A stretch of 64,000 bases of DNA, from contig NW_005179062.1 of NCBI RefSeq assembly GCF_000350225.1, forward strand, positions 1-64,000, in the 5' to 3' direction. The notes beneath the pieces were generated by a model. The model was not told the DNA's origin, made no database searches, and saw only the letters and a list, made by a program, of their open reading frames with translations. The stretch comes from Chondrus crispus (Eukaryota > Rhodophyta > Florideophyceae > Gigartinales > Gigartinaceae). The position numbers were made by a program, and so were the translations under genes. Shown one piece after another: positions 42,124-53,737 of this stretch. Within the stretch, counting starts at the first letter, position 1; each line of letters begins with the position of its first letter.

Positions 42124-42952
42124 TGCTGGAGAGTTGGTTAGAATTGTGGAAGTGAGAAGTGTAGTATAACGACCGGCGAGCGCGTGGGGAGGGTATTAAC
42201 CGTGCAGCCGTGCACGGTGCACACGTGGGCGGGTGTGCCCACGTGTAGGGAGCGCGCGCGTTGACGGACCGGCCGTGGTGTGGCGCACGTGTACAGTAGC
42301 ACACGTGTCGTCCGTGCGGTAGTCTACGGGTGTTAAGAGTGCGCGTTGGCACACGTGTCGTCCGTGCGGTAGTCTGTAAGCAACACGCGTGTACAGTAGT
42401 GCACACGTGTAGCAGCAGCGTCCGTGCGGTAGTAGTAGGCAAGCTCGCCCCCGTCCCTTTCGCGCCTATATACGTCCGTTTCGGTTGTCTATCGCGCGCG
42501 CTGGCTTCTAACCCGTTACCGGTCGCTCCCGTTCACGCGCCACGGGGCGACTGCGCGTAACCGGCCAGTGAGCCACTCCCTTTTCACGAGCTCGTCCGAT
42601 CGGTTCAATTAGCGCGTCGCGTCCACGCCGCGTGCTCCCTCGCTATAGCTTCCGCCTCTCACCCAACCCAGGGCGGAGAGGAGTTATCCCACAAGAAGGT
42701 CCACGATCGCAGTTGGTAGCAGTGCCGATTGCGCGATACAACTTGTGCAGCATGTACTACACCGCCCATAAAAGCAAATTAATTGTCGGCCGCCGTCGTC
42801 GGCCGCCAGCGGCAGATTGAAAGACAGGCTGGTTCGAGATACTTACACTAATTGTTTTCTGAAGCTTCTCCGGTGTACCTGTATTAATGTAACACACTTT
42901 ATTTCCGTTATTACACTCATTCTTTGGTTGCACTAAATCCAGTAACTGGGTG
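42124..42952. promoter_or_regulatory. M1 5' region with ACACGTGT-type repeats
   Basis: No gene. Upstream of the transposase ATG the sequence is GC-rich and repeats cacacgtgtcgtccgtgcgg (42299, 42351) with a variant at 42404; further CACGTG cores are at 42222 and 42237. These probably form the transposase promoter. The terminal 70 bp form the right TIR region. Confidence 0.5.
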
Positions 42953-43025
42953 TAGCTCGCCACAAGGATAGAATAGTTCCCAGTCGAAAGGGCGATGTGT
43001 TTCGTCTTCTTGACGGCCTGAGGGG

Positions 43026-43699
43026 TGTAGCATAACCCCCCCTGGGGGACTCACTTTAGATTAGATCACGATTGATTTAGTTACTGTAGAGCCCGACGCT
43101 CTACAGTACCACCGAGCGTGTCCACGTGTGCCCACAGCACACGTGCACACGTGTACCAGGCGCGTACGAAGCGCGCACACACCGGTACCACGTGTACTGT
43201 CAGCACCGATGCTGACACCGTACAGTGCAGGCCGACCTGCACTACAGTAGACCACTACAGTACCTCGGTACTGTAGTGTTATTATAGAGGTTTGTATATT
43301 AAATATGAGCGGACCGACGGCGGAGGGGAGAGGACAAGGACGGACTTGTCGTCAACCGACCGCCAAGGTCAGTCCACCCAGCTCATTCTAACAACGCGCC
43401 TTCGCCTTCGCGCGCGTTAGGAAGAAGGGAGCGGGTACGGGACACACGCGTGCGCGAGCGAGCCTAGATCCACCTCCGCCCGTCAGCGCTGGTACGTTAC
43501 CCAGCGCTGCTCCGGGGCGTCGAGGCGTAGATCGGCCCGCGCGTACGCTCGTCCCCGACCTTCCCGCTCTACCACACCGCTACTAGGGCCCACTTCCCTG
43601 CCTCGTTAGCTGGTGCTTCACCCGTCTTCCCGTTCGAACGGGGTCTACAGGTCGAACTGCGCATACACCTCCATTCGTCTGGGGGGTGTTTATTCTACA
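43026..43699 (+). repeat. 5' LTR of gypsy element G2
   Basis: 674 bp, TGTAGCATAACC to TTTATTCTACA. Contains inverted repeats at 43084-43107, 43198-43215 and 43252-43278 and the TATTAAATATGAGCGGACC block at 43297. Confidence 0.93.
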
Positions 43700-43775
43700 G
43701 CGGTCTCCCGACCTAGAAGACCCCGAGATCTTTCCGAGAAGACTTTCTTTTTCCTCCGCGTCCGTACGCGTTGAG

Positions 43776-46279
43776 ATGAGTCAAGAATACGCCACCTCGA
43801 TCAGATCCGAACCGGCAGATCCGAGGGCGGCCGATATGCACGCACCATCACCGCCGTTCGCCGACGGCGACGCTGGTCTCCCAGACCGCGAACCGTCGCC
43901 CGAGTCCCCCGAAGAACAAGCGGCTGCGATGTTCGACCGCATAGCTGACTACATCGAGGAAGTGCGTACTTCACTCCGTATAGACGTGACGGACGCCGTC
44001 TACTCGCGATGTATAGACGAGCTCCGCTCCCTACGTGAAGGGAGGTTCGATCGAGTCAGCCAGTCTTTGGAGAATCTCCGAGCACTAGTCGACGAGTTAC
44101 ACTCGCGACTGGTGCTCGTCGAAGACTCACGCCTTGCACAGCCCGTACTGCACGGGCAAGGTCGCCCCACGAGGCCGACCTCGACGAGACGTCCCGATGA
44201 TCGACCGTCTCCGTCAGCAGAACAGTTGGGTGCGTTCGCGCACCTCTCCGCCGAGCTCAACGCTACGCGACAGCGTGCTCGTGACATGGAACGGACCATG
44301 GCCGCAAGGCTGCCCGGTGCCCCCCCGAGAGGGCCCGGTGGTGCCGTACCTCCGAGCGCCGTCGCTCCGGAAGGTTGGCGTCCGACTGGCGCCGACACTA
44401 GTCGGACTGCAGAAGGAAACCGTCCTCCGATGGGCGCGAATCTCGCGTCCGAGACCCAAGCATTGCCGCCTATCCTCGGAAGTAGGCGGCAGATGGAAAG
44501 CGTATCGTACACCAACGTACAGGACCGTGGAGGAGCCGCTTGCGGATCCGGAGAACTCATGTTCTCCGTCGATCCCCGCTGGGGCGGCTACCCGCCGGCG
44601 GGTTACACCGCGCATCCAGGTCCGGTAGACGTCCGTACGCTACCCGTCACTGCCTTTGGCACACTAGGTCCCGCCGAGCCCGGGCTCGAGCCGGTGCATA
44701 CGATGATCCAAGAGTTCAGCGCCGTCGCTGACTATCGTATGTACCGCTTGGACAACACCTCGAGGCTCGTCACCTCGGGTGACGCCGGACGGATCGCGAA
44801 GTACGTCCAACGCTGTCGTGGGATCCGTCCCACGATGCGTAGCTTCGACGGTACGGACCCGATCGAGCTGCTGCCGTTCTTGAAGGATGTCCAGATAACC
44901 TTCAACTCGCAACACCTGACCGAAGGTGTTGCGGTGAGAGTCCTCGCGCACTTCTTAGAGCGCGACGCGGAGCGCCTGTATACGAGTTATACGATGCGTG
45001 GCCTCCGCGCCGGCCAACTACACGACGACGTGAGTCGGCCGGGGCTCGTGTACCAGTTCCTGAAACGCTACCTAACCGACGACGTGTTAGGTGAAGCGTA
45101 CGACGCTGTGGCGACGGCGCGACAGCAATCTCATGAAACGGAGAGCACGTTCGCGGATCGGCTCGAAACTGCCGCGTTTTGGTGCACGGCAGTGTTCTCC
45201 GAACTATCCCTCGCGCACTACTTCGTGTGGGGACTCGCTCCTGCGACCCGTGCCGCAGTTTCCGAGACAGTGCAGTGGCTGCTGAGCCGCCAGAAGACCG
45301 ATCTTCCGACCATCCGCCGTATCGCAACGGCGGAAGGAACCACTTACCGCGCTCGACGCGGTTTACCTCTGCCGGAATCGAAACCGGCAGGGAGGGCTGG
45401 CAGGACTACGAAGTCCGCCGCAACAAGTTCGCCCGCCTCTACCCTCCATGTCGGGGAGGATGAGTGGCAGGCCGACCCTGTCCTCATTACGCAAGGAGCA
45501 GGGCCAGTAGGGGGTCGATCACTTTCACCAATGTCGACCGGAACGACGTCGAGCTACGCGACCGCATTCGCGGCCACTCCAAGAGCGCCCAGGGTACGGA
45601 CCCCCGGGTCGCTGAGCTCGACATCTCAAACCGAGATACCGGAGGTGAAGCCCCTCGCGTGCCCCTCCTCACCGATGAGGAGGCGCGTCACGCGGCGACC
45701 TTCGCCCCAACGGACGGCAGCGCGTACGTGTGCTGGCTATGTCGTACGTACGGACACGCCATGTACGCCTGCCCGTTCCTGTCGCCGGAACAACGAATGT
45801 TCACGGCGTACTGGAACTACCGCTACCAGACGGAGACGCGCCCCGGGGCGCGCAATCTCCTCCGGCAAGCGGTCGGCGAGGGTCGTCCCCCGCGTCAAGG
45901 TTTCCCGAATCGGTCGGGTCGGGGCGCTCGCTTCGCCCCCCGTGGAGGCGGGTATCGTTGTACCGAACTCGAGCGTCGGGATCGGCCCGACTACTGCCAG
46001 GCCGACACAAGGTACCCCCGCCAAGGAAGGAGAGGGAACCGAGACCGTTGTCGGTTACCCCAACAGGTACAGAACGCGATCATGTACCTACAAGATTGCG
46101 TAGAGGGTCCGTATCTCCTACCCGCAGAGGGACAAGAAGGCGAACCGGTTCGACACGTCCCTCAGATACTGCGACGTCCGGATGTCACAGCTCAAGGTCA
46201 GGAAGTACCCGGGTACTTCGCCGATGACGCGCGGCCGCAGTGGGGGGATCGTCCTGACCCACGCGGCCAAGGACCCTAA
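43776..46279 (+). pseudogene. gag: Gag of G2, frameshifted
   Basis: Starts MSQEYATSIRSEPAD at 43776, aligned with the G1 start. The capsid-like core (RSFDGTDPIELLPFLKD, HFLERDAERLYTSYTMRGL) is intact. The frame shifts near 45590; the open frame from 45464 then carries the zinc knuckle CWLCRTYGHAMYAC and the Arg/Gly tail to 46279. Compared with G1 the protein would lose its RNA-binding end. The intact G1 version is the better model for this family. Confidence 0.88.
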
Positions 46280-46484
46280 GGGGACCTGGCCACTGATAGC
46301 CAGGGGGTAGCTCCGATAGCACCGGTAGTTCGAAAAAAGCGTAAAGACGGTTACGTACACGCGGTCGTGTGAACCGTCTTTTCCCTATGAACTAGACCGG
46401 TCCCCGCGTGCTCGCCAAGGACACGGGGGGTATTGTCCGATAATACATCCCTCGCTATCGGATTCGAGCACGGGGACTCCAGCA

Positions 46485-47537
46485 ATGTCGACATTGCAGG
46501 AGAAACCCAACACCGAGGCCCACGTAGACCCGATGTTGGAAGAAGGCATCACAGGGACATCCGACGTCCCAGTGACGCGCAACAAGCGAGACGCGGTTAA
46601 CAACGACCGACACAAGTCGATCGACCTCCTGACCCCCGTGACCCCAAAGTCGCCGACGAAATGTACGCCTCGTACGGACTCCAGCACCTGGACGGGCGTC
46701 ACTGAGACGCGAACGTCCCCCGACTCGAGCCGAAGGAAACGCAAGAGGGGCCAACGCCGAAGTCGAAGGCCCCGGCGGAACGACCTCACCGATAAGGTCG
46801 CGCCCAAGGTGGTCGATGGCCTCGTATGCCTCATGACGTCGAAAATATATAATGTCTTGGGCTCCGTGGCCACCGAAGGCAACGCGTTTAAGCCCCACAC
46901 GATCGCTGTCGACACATGCTCGGGCTACAACTTGGTGAGGAAGGCCGACCTCCCTCCCGACTGGGCCCGCTACGTAATACGGGACGCGCCATTACCCCGC
47001 CTGGCTGGCGCGAACAGTAACCCGCTTCGACTTACGGCGGTCGTCCGCCTCGCGGTCCGGTTGCGGAACACGACGTTCCGCATACCTTCCGTAGTGGCTG
47101 AACAACTCGCTGTTCCCGTTCTACTTGGGACCGCGTTCATCGATGCTCACGTACGCAGCATCGACATCGACGGACAGAAGCTCGAACTTCGTCACGGTGG
47201 CTCGGTAGCCATCGTCGATGGGAAGGGGGAACCGACTTCCCCTACCAGGCGACACGGTCGCCAAACGAGTCGTCCGGAGGTACGTGAGGACGCCCCGCAG
47301 GCGATCAGAATCGCCCGCTGGGGTACCATCCCCGCGATGTCGCAAGCCCGTGCGCGTGTGAAAACCGCGGGGAGGGGTCTCGTGTTCCTGGAGCCCAAGC
47401 CCTCAATCCAACAGCGGCATGGAGTGAGGCTGACGAATGGCGTCGCGGAAGTCCTGCCGAACCAGACATTCGAAGTCATCGTGGCGAACTTCTCGCGACG
47501 GGAGAGGCGGCTTCCGAAGCACACCGTCGTGGGATAG
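46485..47537 (+). pseudogene. pol: Pol of G2, protease region, ends at a premature TAG
   Basis: Starts MSTLQEKPNTEAHVD at 46485, the counterpart of the G1 pol ATG. Retropepsin site VDTCSGYNLVRKADLP near 46910 and VLLGTAFIDAHVRSID (the closing strand) near 47130 are present. The TAG at 47535-47537 follows HTVVG where G1 has Tyr (GYAKRNP). Confidence 0.87.
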
Positions 47538-47779
47538 GCGAAACGCAACCCCCTCGCAATCCTCACGCCCGAAAGTCGAGTCGCTGAGGGGATCGCGCAC
47601 GCGTTGCACCTGACCGACTTGACCGATCAAGTCGGAGAGGCAGGAGCTGGCCCATCCAGCTCCGACGAGAAGGCAACCGCCGGGAATGAAGGGGTTGACC
47701 CGTACGAACGGTCACCTATATCCCAACCGACGGCGGAGGGTACTGTACCCCCCAGCAGAAGGATCCCGAAAATCGACCG

Positions 47780-50244
47780 ATGAATTGGGAAAAAGAGATT
47801 GACTTGTCATACATCGACGATGACAAGCTCCGTGGCCACGTGCTCGAGATGCTCCGTAAGCACTCGAGTCTGTGGAGCGGTGCGCTCGGAACGATCCAAG
47901 CCACGGAGCACCGCATTCCCCTCGAACCGGGAACGAAACCGATTCGTTCTATGCCCTATCGGAAGGGCCCGGCCATGCGCGAAATGGTCGCGGAGGAGGT
48001 CAACAAGATGTTGAACGCAGGGGTTATCGATCCCGCGAGCACCGAGTGGGCGTCCCCGGTGGTGCTCGTACCGAAGAAAGACGGTTCTCTTCGGTCCTGC
48101 GTGGACTACCGGCGCCTCAACGCGAAGCCCGCAGCGGATTCGTATCCGCTGCTGCGTATGGACGACTGCATCGACTCGTTAGGAGATGCAGCCGTCTTTA
48201 CGACGTTGGACGGCAATTCCGGTTATTGGCAGATCCCGGTCGCTCCGGAGGACCGGGATAAGACTACCTTCACGACACATATGGGTACGTACCGCCATTT
48301 GCGCATGCCGTTTGGATTAAAAGGGGCACCGGCCACCTTCCAACGTGCCCTCGAGGGCACGTCGATATCATAGTCTCCGGAGTCCGCTGGCAAATATGCC
48401 TCGTCTATCTCGATGACGTTATCGTGTTCTCGCGTACGGACGCGGACCACGCAAGGCATCTCGATACCGTCTTGAGCTTGTTGCGGAGTGCCGGCATCTC
48501 CCTCAAGCTCGAGAAGTGCAGCTTCTTCCGTCCGAAGGTGCACTACCTGGGGCACGTTATATCCCCATGTAAGTTGAGCGTGGCTGATACGGCAACCGAC
48601 GCCTTGAAGACGTTCACGTTCCCGAGGACGCTGACGTAGGTGCGCTCGTTCCTCGGGGCGCGTAACGTATACCGCCGATTCGTTAAGGGGTTCGCGAAGA
48701 TAGCGCGTCCTCTGACCGACATGACGCGCAAGGATTCGGATCCTGACTTCTACAACCCCACCGAGGCGCAACTTCAGGCGTTCGAGAGCCTGACGAAGTG
48801 CATGATCGCTCCGCCGATCCTCGCGTTGCCCCGGCATCGTCGACCATACATGATAGACACCGACGCGAGTGCCTATCAGCTCGGCTGCACCTTACTACAG
48901 GAGCACGAAAAGCCGAACGACTGGCGACCCGTGGGGTATTGGCCGTACTCACTCTCCGATAGTGAGCGCAACTACAGCGCTACGGGACGCGAGTTCTTCG
49001 CCGTAGTGTGGGCCGTCCGCACACTACGGCCGTACGTAGAAGGCACGAAGTTCACCGTACGGACGGACCATGACGCCCTCCGATGGCTCATGTCCCTCAC
49101 CGAGAGTTCCGGAAGACTCACCCGGTGGCGGCTACGTCTGGCTGAATACGATTTCACCATTCAGTACCGACCCGGACGCGTGCATCATGTGCCCGATGCC
49201 CTGTCACGCCTCGTGTCGCCTCGTGTCGCCGATGACCCTCGCCTCACCGTCGAGGTGGATGACGACATTCCCACCTTCTACGGGGGCACGACCGTTCGAG
49301 ACGTATCGAATGAGCTCGCGGACCACGCTTGTACCGCGAGCTGTGATCATCAGGCCGTCCATGTCTTCGTAACGACACGGAACCAAGCCGAAGCCCGAAC
49401 AAGGCCGCGCGTACGGACGCGCGACGAACCGCGAGGCGACGACGAAGCCCCCGCTCTTCAAGGACCCAATTCGTTTTGGGAGGAGAACGACGAGTTCGAC
49501 GCCGCCGACATCCAGCGCGCCGAAGACCCCGAGGCTGGCGCGCTCGACTCCCCGGTCGTCCCACTTCAGGACGACCTTCCGGCCCCTCTTACGATAGAGG
49601 AGATAGCCGAGGAGCAACGCGTGGATGACTTCTGCCAAACCGTTTTGGCACGACAGTCCGAGTCTCGAGACTCCGCGTTCTTCGAGGATCACCAAGGGGT
49701 GCTCAAACGGAGACACCCTTTCGATCCTGATACCGTACAGGTGGTGGTGCCTCGGACGCTCCACGCCAGGCTCCTTCGCCTGTGCCACAACCCGGCCATC
49801 GCCGGGTACCCGGGCCAGAACCGTAAGTACTACGCACTTCGACGCGAGTACTACTGGCCCCACCTGGCTTCAGACGTGGCAGCCACGGTGCAAGGGTGGC
49901 GGACCTGCGCGATGAACTGGGTCAAGCTGAGGAAACATCTCAATCGATTGAGATTGTTCCCGGCTACGAGGCCTCTCGAGAGCCTCGCCATCGACATCTT
50001 GGGGCCGCTCTCCAACACGAAGACAGGAAAACGATTCCTGCTCGTGATTACGGACCGCTTCAGTAAGCTGGCGCAAGTCGTTGCGCTCCGCACGATAACA
50101 GCGTACACGGTCGCAGTTGCGTTCTGCGACTCGTGGGTGTTCAAGTATGGCGTCCGTCGCACGTTGCTTTCGGACAACGGCACTCAGTTTAATGCCAAGT
50201 TCTTGCACAGCACGTGCCGTGTTCTGGGGATAACGAATTTGTAA
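47780..50244 (+). pseudogene. pol: Pol of G2: RT, RNase H and integrase, broken
   Basis: RT opens MNWEKEIDLSYIDDDKL at 47780. An 11-bp insertion at about 48353-48363 (gagggcacgtc after gtgccctc) breaks the frame before the active site CLVYLDDVIVFS (48400-48430). A TAG at 48637-48639 replaces Gln (LT-VRSFLGA). RNase H carries IDTDASAYQLG and RTDHDALRWL. Integrase has the HHCC-type region (CRTCAMN appears as WRTCAMNWV, one zinc Cys changed to Trp) and the core (SDNGTQFNAKF). A TAA at 50242-50244 follows GITNL. Family role is reverse transcription and integration. Confidence 0.9.
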
Positions 50245-51078
50245 CCTTCGGCGTACCATCCCCAGACGAACGGGCAAGTCGAGCGATATAACCGAACAAT
50301 CGCCTCGATGCTGAGGAACTACGTGAGTGAACACCAGGACGACTGGGATGTGTACGTGGGGCCGCTTCCGTATGCGTACAACTCCCACGTACATCGCACC
50401 ACACGCACCACGCCGTTTGAGCTCGTGCTCAGCAGGCCACGGCCGGAGTTCTCTCTCCGACGGGCGGACGGCGACGCGCCCCCTTCCGATAGGGGGAACC
50501 AACGTGCCGAGTTCCTCAAGACCTTGGACTCGACTATACAGAAGGCCTACAGGAGCCTGCGTCGGACGCAGGCTCGCTACATGCGCGACTTCGATAAGCG
50601 CATACGACGTATTAATTCCCGGCTCCGTCCCGGAGAATACGTATATCTGAACCCCACCGAGGGGGGGAAGACATCAAACAAGCTCGCCTCCCCGGCTGTC
50701 GGACCGTACCGAGTTCTCGCGAACGACCAGCGCACCATCACGATCGATCGTGATGGAGTTGCAGAGCGCGTCTTCGCAGATCGCTGCGTGTACGCGCCAC
50801 CGCCGACGGGCGCAACGCGGACGAGCACGACAACCCCGGATGACCTTGCCGACAAGGTCACCGAGGGTACTCAGTATGCCGTCGAACGACTACTCCGGCA
50901 TCGAGCCATGGAGGACGGAACTACGGAGTTCCTCATCCAGTGGGCGGACTACGACCAACCCACTCGGACAGCGCGTACACACGTCCCCGAGGAGTTAGTG
51001 TCGCGCTACGCGAAAAGACTCAGGACGCGCACAGGTAGAGACCTCCTCTCCGAACTGAACGCGGACGTTCAGTCTTGA
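50245..51078 (+). pseudogene. pol: G2 integrase C-terminus with chromodomain
   Basis: After the TAA the same product continues (SAYHPQTNGQVERYNRT, core Glu; LPYAYNSHVHRTTRTTPFELV). The last part, about 50872-51006, is a chromodomain: YAVERLLRHRAMEDGTTEFL, IQWADYDQPTRTAR and VPEELVSRY, with the aromatic Tyr and Trp of a methyl-lysine pocket. In chromoviruses this domain directs insertion to marked chromatin. Pol ends at 51078 within a hairpin motif that recurs before the 3' LTR. Confidence 0.88.
51056..51071. repeat. Hairpin motif at the pol terminus, copy 1
   Basis: TGAACGCGGACGTTCA, a 6-bp perfect stem with a 4-base loop, followed by gtcttgacgagggggcc. The same motif occurs at 55504-55519 and 22826-22841, each just before an LTR. 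Here it encodes the last pol residues. Confidence 0.85.
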
Positions 51079-52978
51079 CGAGGGGGCCCTCAACCGCTCT
51101 GTCGTGGATTAACAGCGGACAGCACGAGCTAACCGAGAGGAGAGGCGCGGAAGTACAGCGGCCCTTATCGAAGGTATCCCGCAGAAGACGAAGCCAGACG
51201 TCAGGACGTATTGACGAACAAGGCGGACACGAGAGGACGCGATCGTGCCAAAACGTAGGGACGACCAAGCCGTCCGACGACAACCGCCGAAATCAAGAAG
51301 ATGCGGGAGAGAAGACAGCACGCACTGTCTCACGAAAATCGGTGGTGAGCGACAAGCAGGAGAACGAGACGAATGATCCCCTGAGGAACGCAAGAGATAC
51401 CGGCAAGTACGAGAGGGCGCGAAGATGTCAAGACGTATGGACAGACCAAGGCCAACTACGCGACACCAAAACGCTAGGCAGTATGTAGTGCCTCGAGAGG
51501 GACGTTCCGCTCTAGAAAGGATGGGACGAGGTAAGGCGATATCCTTCGGAAGATCACAGGATAGCTCGATGAGTTGCGCCTACGCCATTTTGGGAGGGAT
51601 TCCTCGATATCCTACCCCTACGCGACAGGGCAGACGGGAAAGAGATAAGAGAAAGCGACACGCGGTGGCAGGGACTCGAAACACGTCACCGCGGGGAGCA
51701 TGCCTCGAAGAGCTCGTGTGTGCGCGCCGGTCCGTACCGCTACGCGAATGCAGGAGGAGGAGAGTCAGACGAACTGTGGCCACCCCAGTCCGACAGTAAT
51801 ACGTCCGATGGGCTCTGGCCTTCGGCGCCAACTCCGCCGTCGTTTTTGCAGCGGCACCCCAAATTTAATTGGGAAATTACCCCGAAAATAAGAGAAGTTC
51901 CCGCCGAGGGACACTGTATGCCAAACCCAACACGCCGCAGGCCCAGCGAGCGAAAAACCGCCGCCATACGCAGATATTGGAGAGAAACGTCCAGTATGGG
52001 GGAGCGCACGTGAGCACGTGAGCGTACGCGTGTGGGGCAAGCCGCCGCCGCGTTCAAAGAAATAGAAAAAATGGGGCTGAAATCGCTGCCCGGGCGGCAC
52101 GTGTGCGCGTTTGCTGTCAAGATCGCTCACAATGGGCAGCCCAACAGCGCTGCGTAAGGTAACCCTGGTACCCTTGCGGGAGTATACGCGCCCTTCGGCC
52201 TGCAGAACCACCTCTCCCCCCCCGAACGGACTAGGCCGTTGGTAGCGCGGGGGCCAACCCGACACAAGCGCACCAATGTCAGCGACAGCAGGGACGTGAC
52301 GCGCACGCACGCCCTCCACACGCGACTGAATCTGACGTCTTTCTTCCTGCGCGCGCGCACGCCCCTTCCCGAGACGGCTCAAGAGAGGCACCTCAAAAGA
52401 ATATGCGGAGAAAGCGAAGTATTCTCGTCGCGGAATAAACAAGGGCAAGCGTGTAACACAGTCCAAGGGGAGTTGCTCAGGGGAAGAAAGGGGGCGACGT
52501 TACCGGATCTATCGATGGAAGCAGTGTGCTTTCGGGCGGGTAGGGTGCAAATGTATATGAATTGGAAATGGCATGCGCCCGAGCGCAGGGCATTATCACG
52601 ACGCTGATGCTCGAAGCCGTTGCCTGAGATCGCTGTCGTGCCAAGAGCCAACTTCGCCGTAAATATCAAACTACTTTGGGAGCGGTCGGAGAAGAAAGAG
52701 GAATCAGGACAGCTGCGGGACTGACCACCTCACCTCGGAGAGAGAGGGCATCTCGCGACTAATCGGCAGAAAACGGGACGCGCTAAATGAGCCCTATCGC
52801 CGGGCGAACCCCTGCGAGACTCGTCGGCGCACAAAGGCGCGTGGCAGCGACGACGAAAGCCCGCGCTAAAGAAGGGGCCTCGAAACAGACGGGAGTGAAA
52901 GAGAAGGAGATGCCCTAGTGGCTTTTACTGTGTACGAGTCGGACCTCTCCGACACCGGACCACCACGGACCTATGAGC
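51079..52978. other. G2 spacer between pol and antisense ORFs
   Basis: 1.9 kb without a supported gene. 51170-51480 is purine-rich with degenerate internal repetition (gacgaccaagcc-, agacaag-type units). The rest is GC-rich with no match to the G3 spacer that I can see. It may be the 3' untranslated part of the antisense transcript. Confidence 0.45.
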
Positions 52979-53737
52979 TCAACGGCTCGTGCCGTTGGTG
53001 GGCCCCGCAGAGCTGGGATTAGAGGCGCTCGGGGGGCAATACCCAGGGTACCGAGGGGTCTCCGAACCTCGCTCCCCGAACGAAGGCACGGCACCCGGAC
53101 GAGGGTGTGTGTAGTGAGGCGCGTGCCCTGTGTAGGGAACGCGACCCCCTCCGGCAGAGGGTTCGTACCCGAAGCCCTCGTAGGGGTCTCGCCTCCCCAT
53201 GGTCGGCTGCGTGTTGAATAAAGGAGCCGCGAGTGCGGATGCCCCACGAAAGGCATCCCGCTCTCCCCGGTAACGATCACGCTCGCTCGTTGTCCGTTCG
53301 AGGAGGCTTCCCTGCTCACGGAGGGACCCGCGTATCGCCGTTAGCTCAGCCCGAATGCGGCCCAACTCCGACGAGCTGGACGCCCGTTCTGCCTCGATCC
53401 GACGCGCTTCATCGCTTCGAGCTAAATACCAGCTTGCGAGCGTGCTAAGTAGGCGCTCCACTAGCCACGGATGATCGCCCGCGTCCCCGAGGGCGCGGAT
53501 AAATATGGGAATGGCCCGAAGGTCGCTCCGCTCCAGCGTCATGCGGCGTACAGAAGTGCCCTCCGGTGAAGCGTGGGTCGGGGTCGCGTTAAGAGGAGGC
53601 ACAGGGGGAACAGGAGGACTGGCCGGCAAGCCCTGGCCGCCCACGGAGGCCGAGGCCTCACGGGCTGGGCTTGCCCCAGCGAGCGCATAAGATGCAGGCT
53701 CGCTGTCTATGTCACGATAGCGTTTCTTTAGCGACAA
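52979..53737 (-). CDS. Antisense ORF2 of G2, coiled-coil protein
   Basis: 252 codons overlapping the end of antisense ORF1 by 10 bases in another frame. It has no ATG at the start of the frame (TTG at 53737; sequence LSLKKRYRDIDSEPAS), so it is probably reached by frameshifting from ORF1 or is the product of a mutation splitting one ORF. Residues ~100-165 form a charged helical, coiled-coil-like region (SDEARRIEAERAS, ELGRIRAELTAIRG, ERTTSERDRYRGERD). The tail is Gly/Pro/Tyr-rich. No family recognised. Confidence 0.5.
   Translation of the reverse strand: MSLKKRYRDIDSEPASYALAGASPAREASASVGGQGLPASPPVPPVPPLNATPTHASPEGTSVRRMTLERSDLRAIPIFIRALGDAGDHPWLVERLLSTLASWYLARSDEARRIEAERASSSSELGRIRAELTAIRGSLREQGSLLERTTSERDRYRGERDAFRGASALAAPLFNTQPTMGRRDPYEGFGYEPSAGGGRVPYTGHAPHYTHPRPGAVPSFGERGSETPRYPGYCPPSASNPSSAGPTNGTSR

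Larger units (their letters stand above)
37861..42952. mobile_element. Pogo/mariner-like element M1, carrying T1 and H2
   Basis: Perfect terminal inverted repeats of 22 bp begin CACCCAGTTACTGGATTTAG on both ends. TA flanks it on both sides (37859-37860, 42953-42954), and R1 supplies the empty site (gaatattgtagctcgcc at 29985). It is 5.1 kb, about 2.7 kb without the inserted T1 (37960-39537) and H2 (39551-40378). It encodes a broken DDE transposase. Confidence 0.93.
37649..43025. mobile_element. R2: second copy of the R element, split by M1 and cut by G2
   Basis: 37649-37860 and 42955-43025 match 29784-29996 and 29997-30066 of R1, in the same order and with TA before the left end (37647-37648). 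The gap is exactly element M1. The right part stops at the G2 LTR (ctgagggg then TGTAG), so the right third of R2 is missing. Confidence 0.88.
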
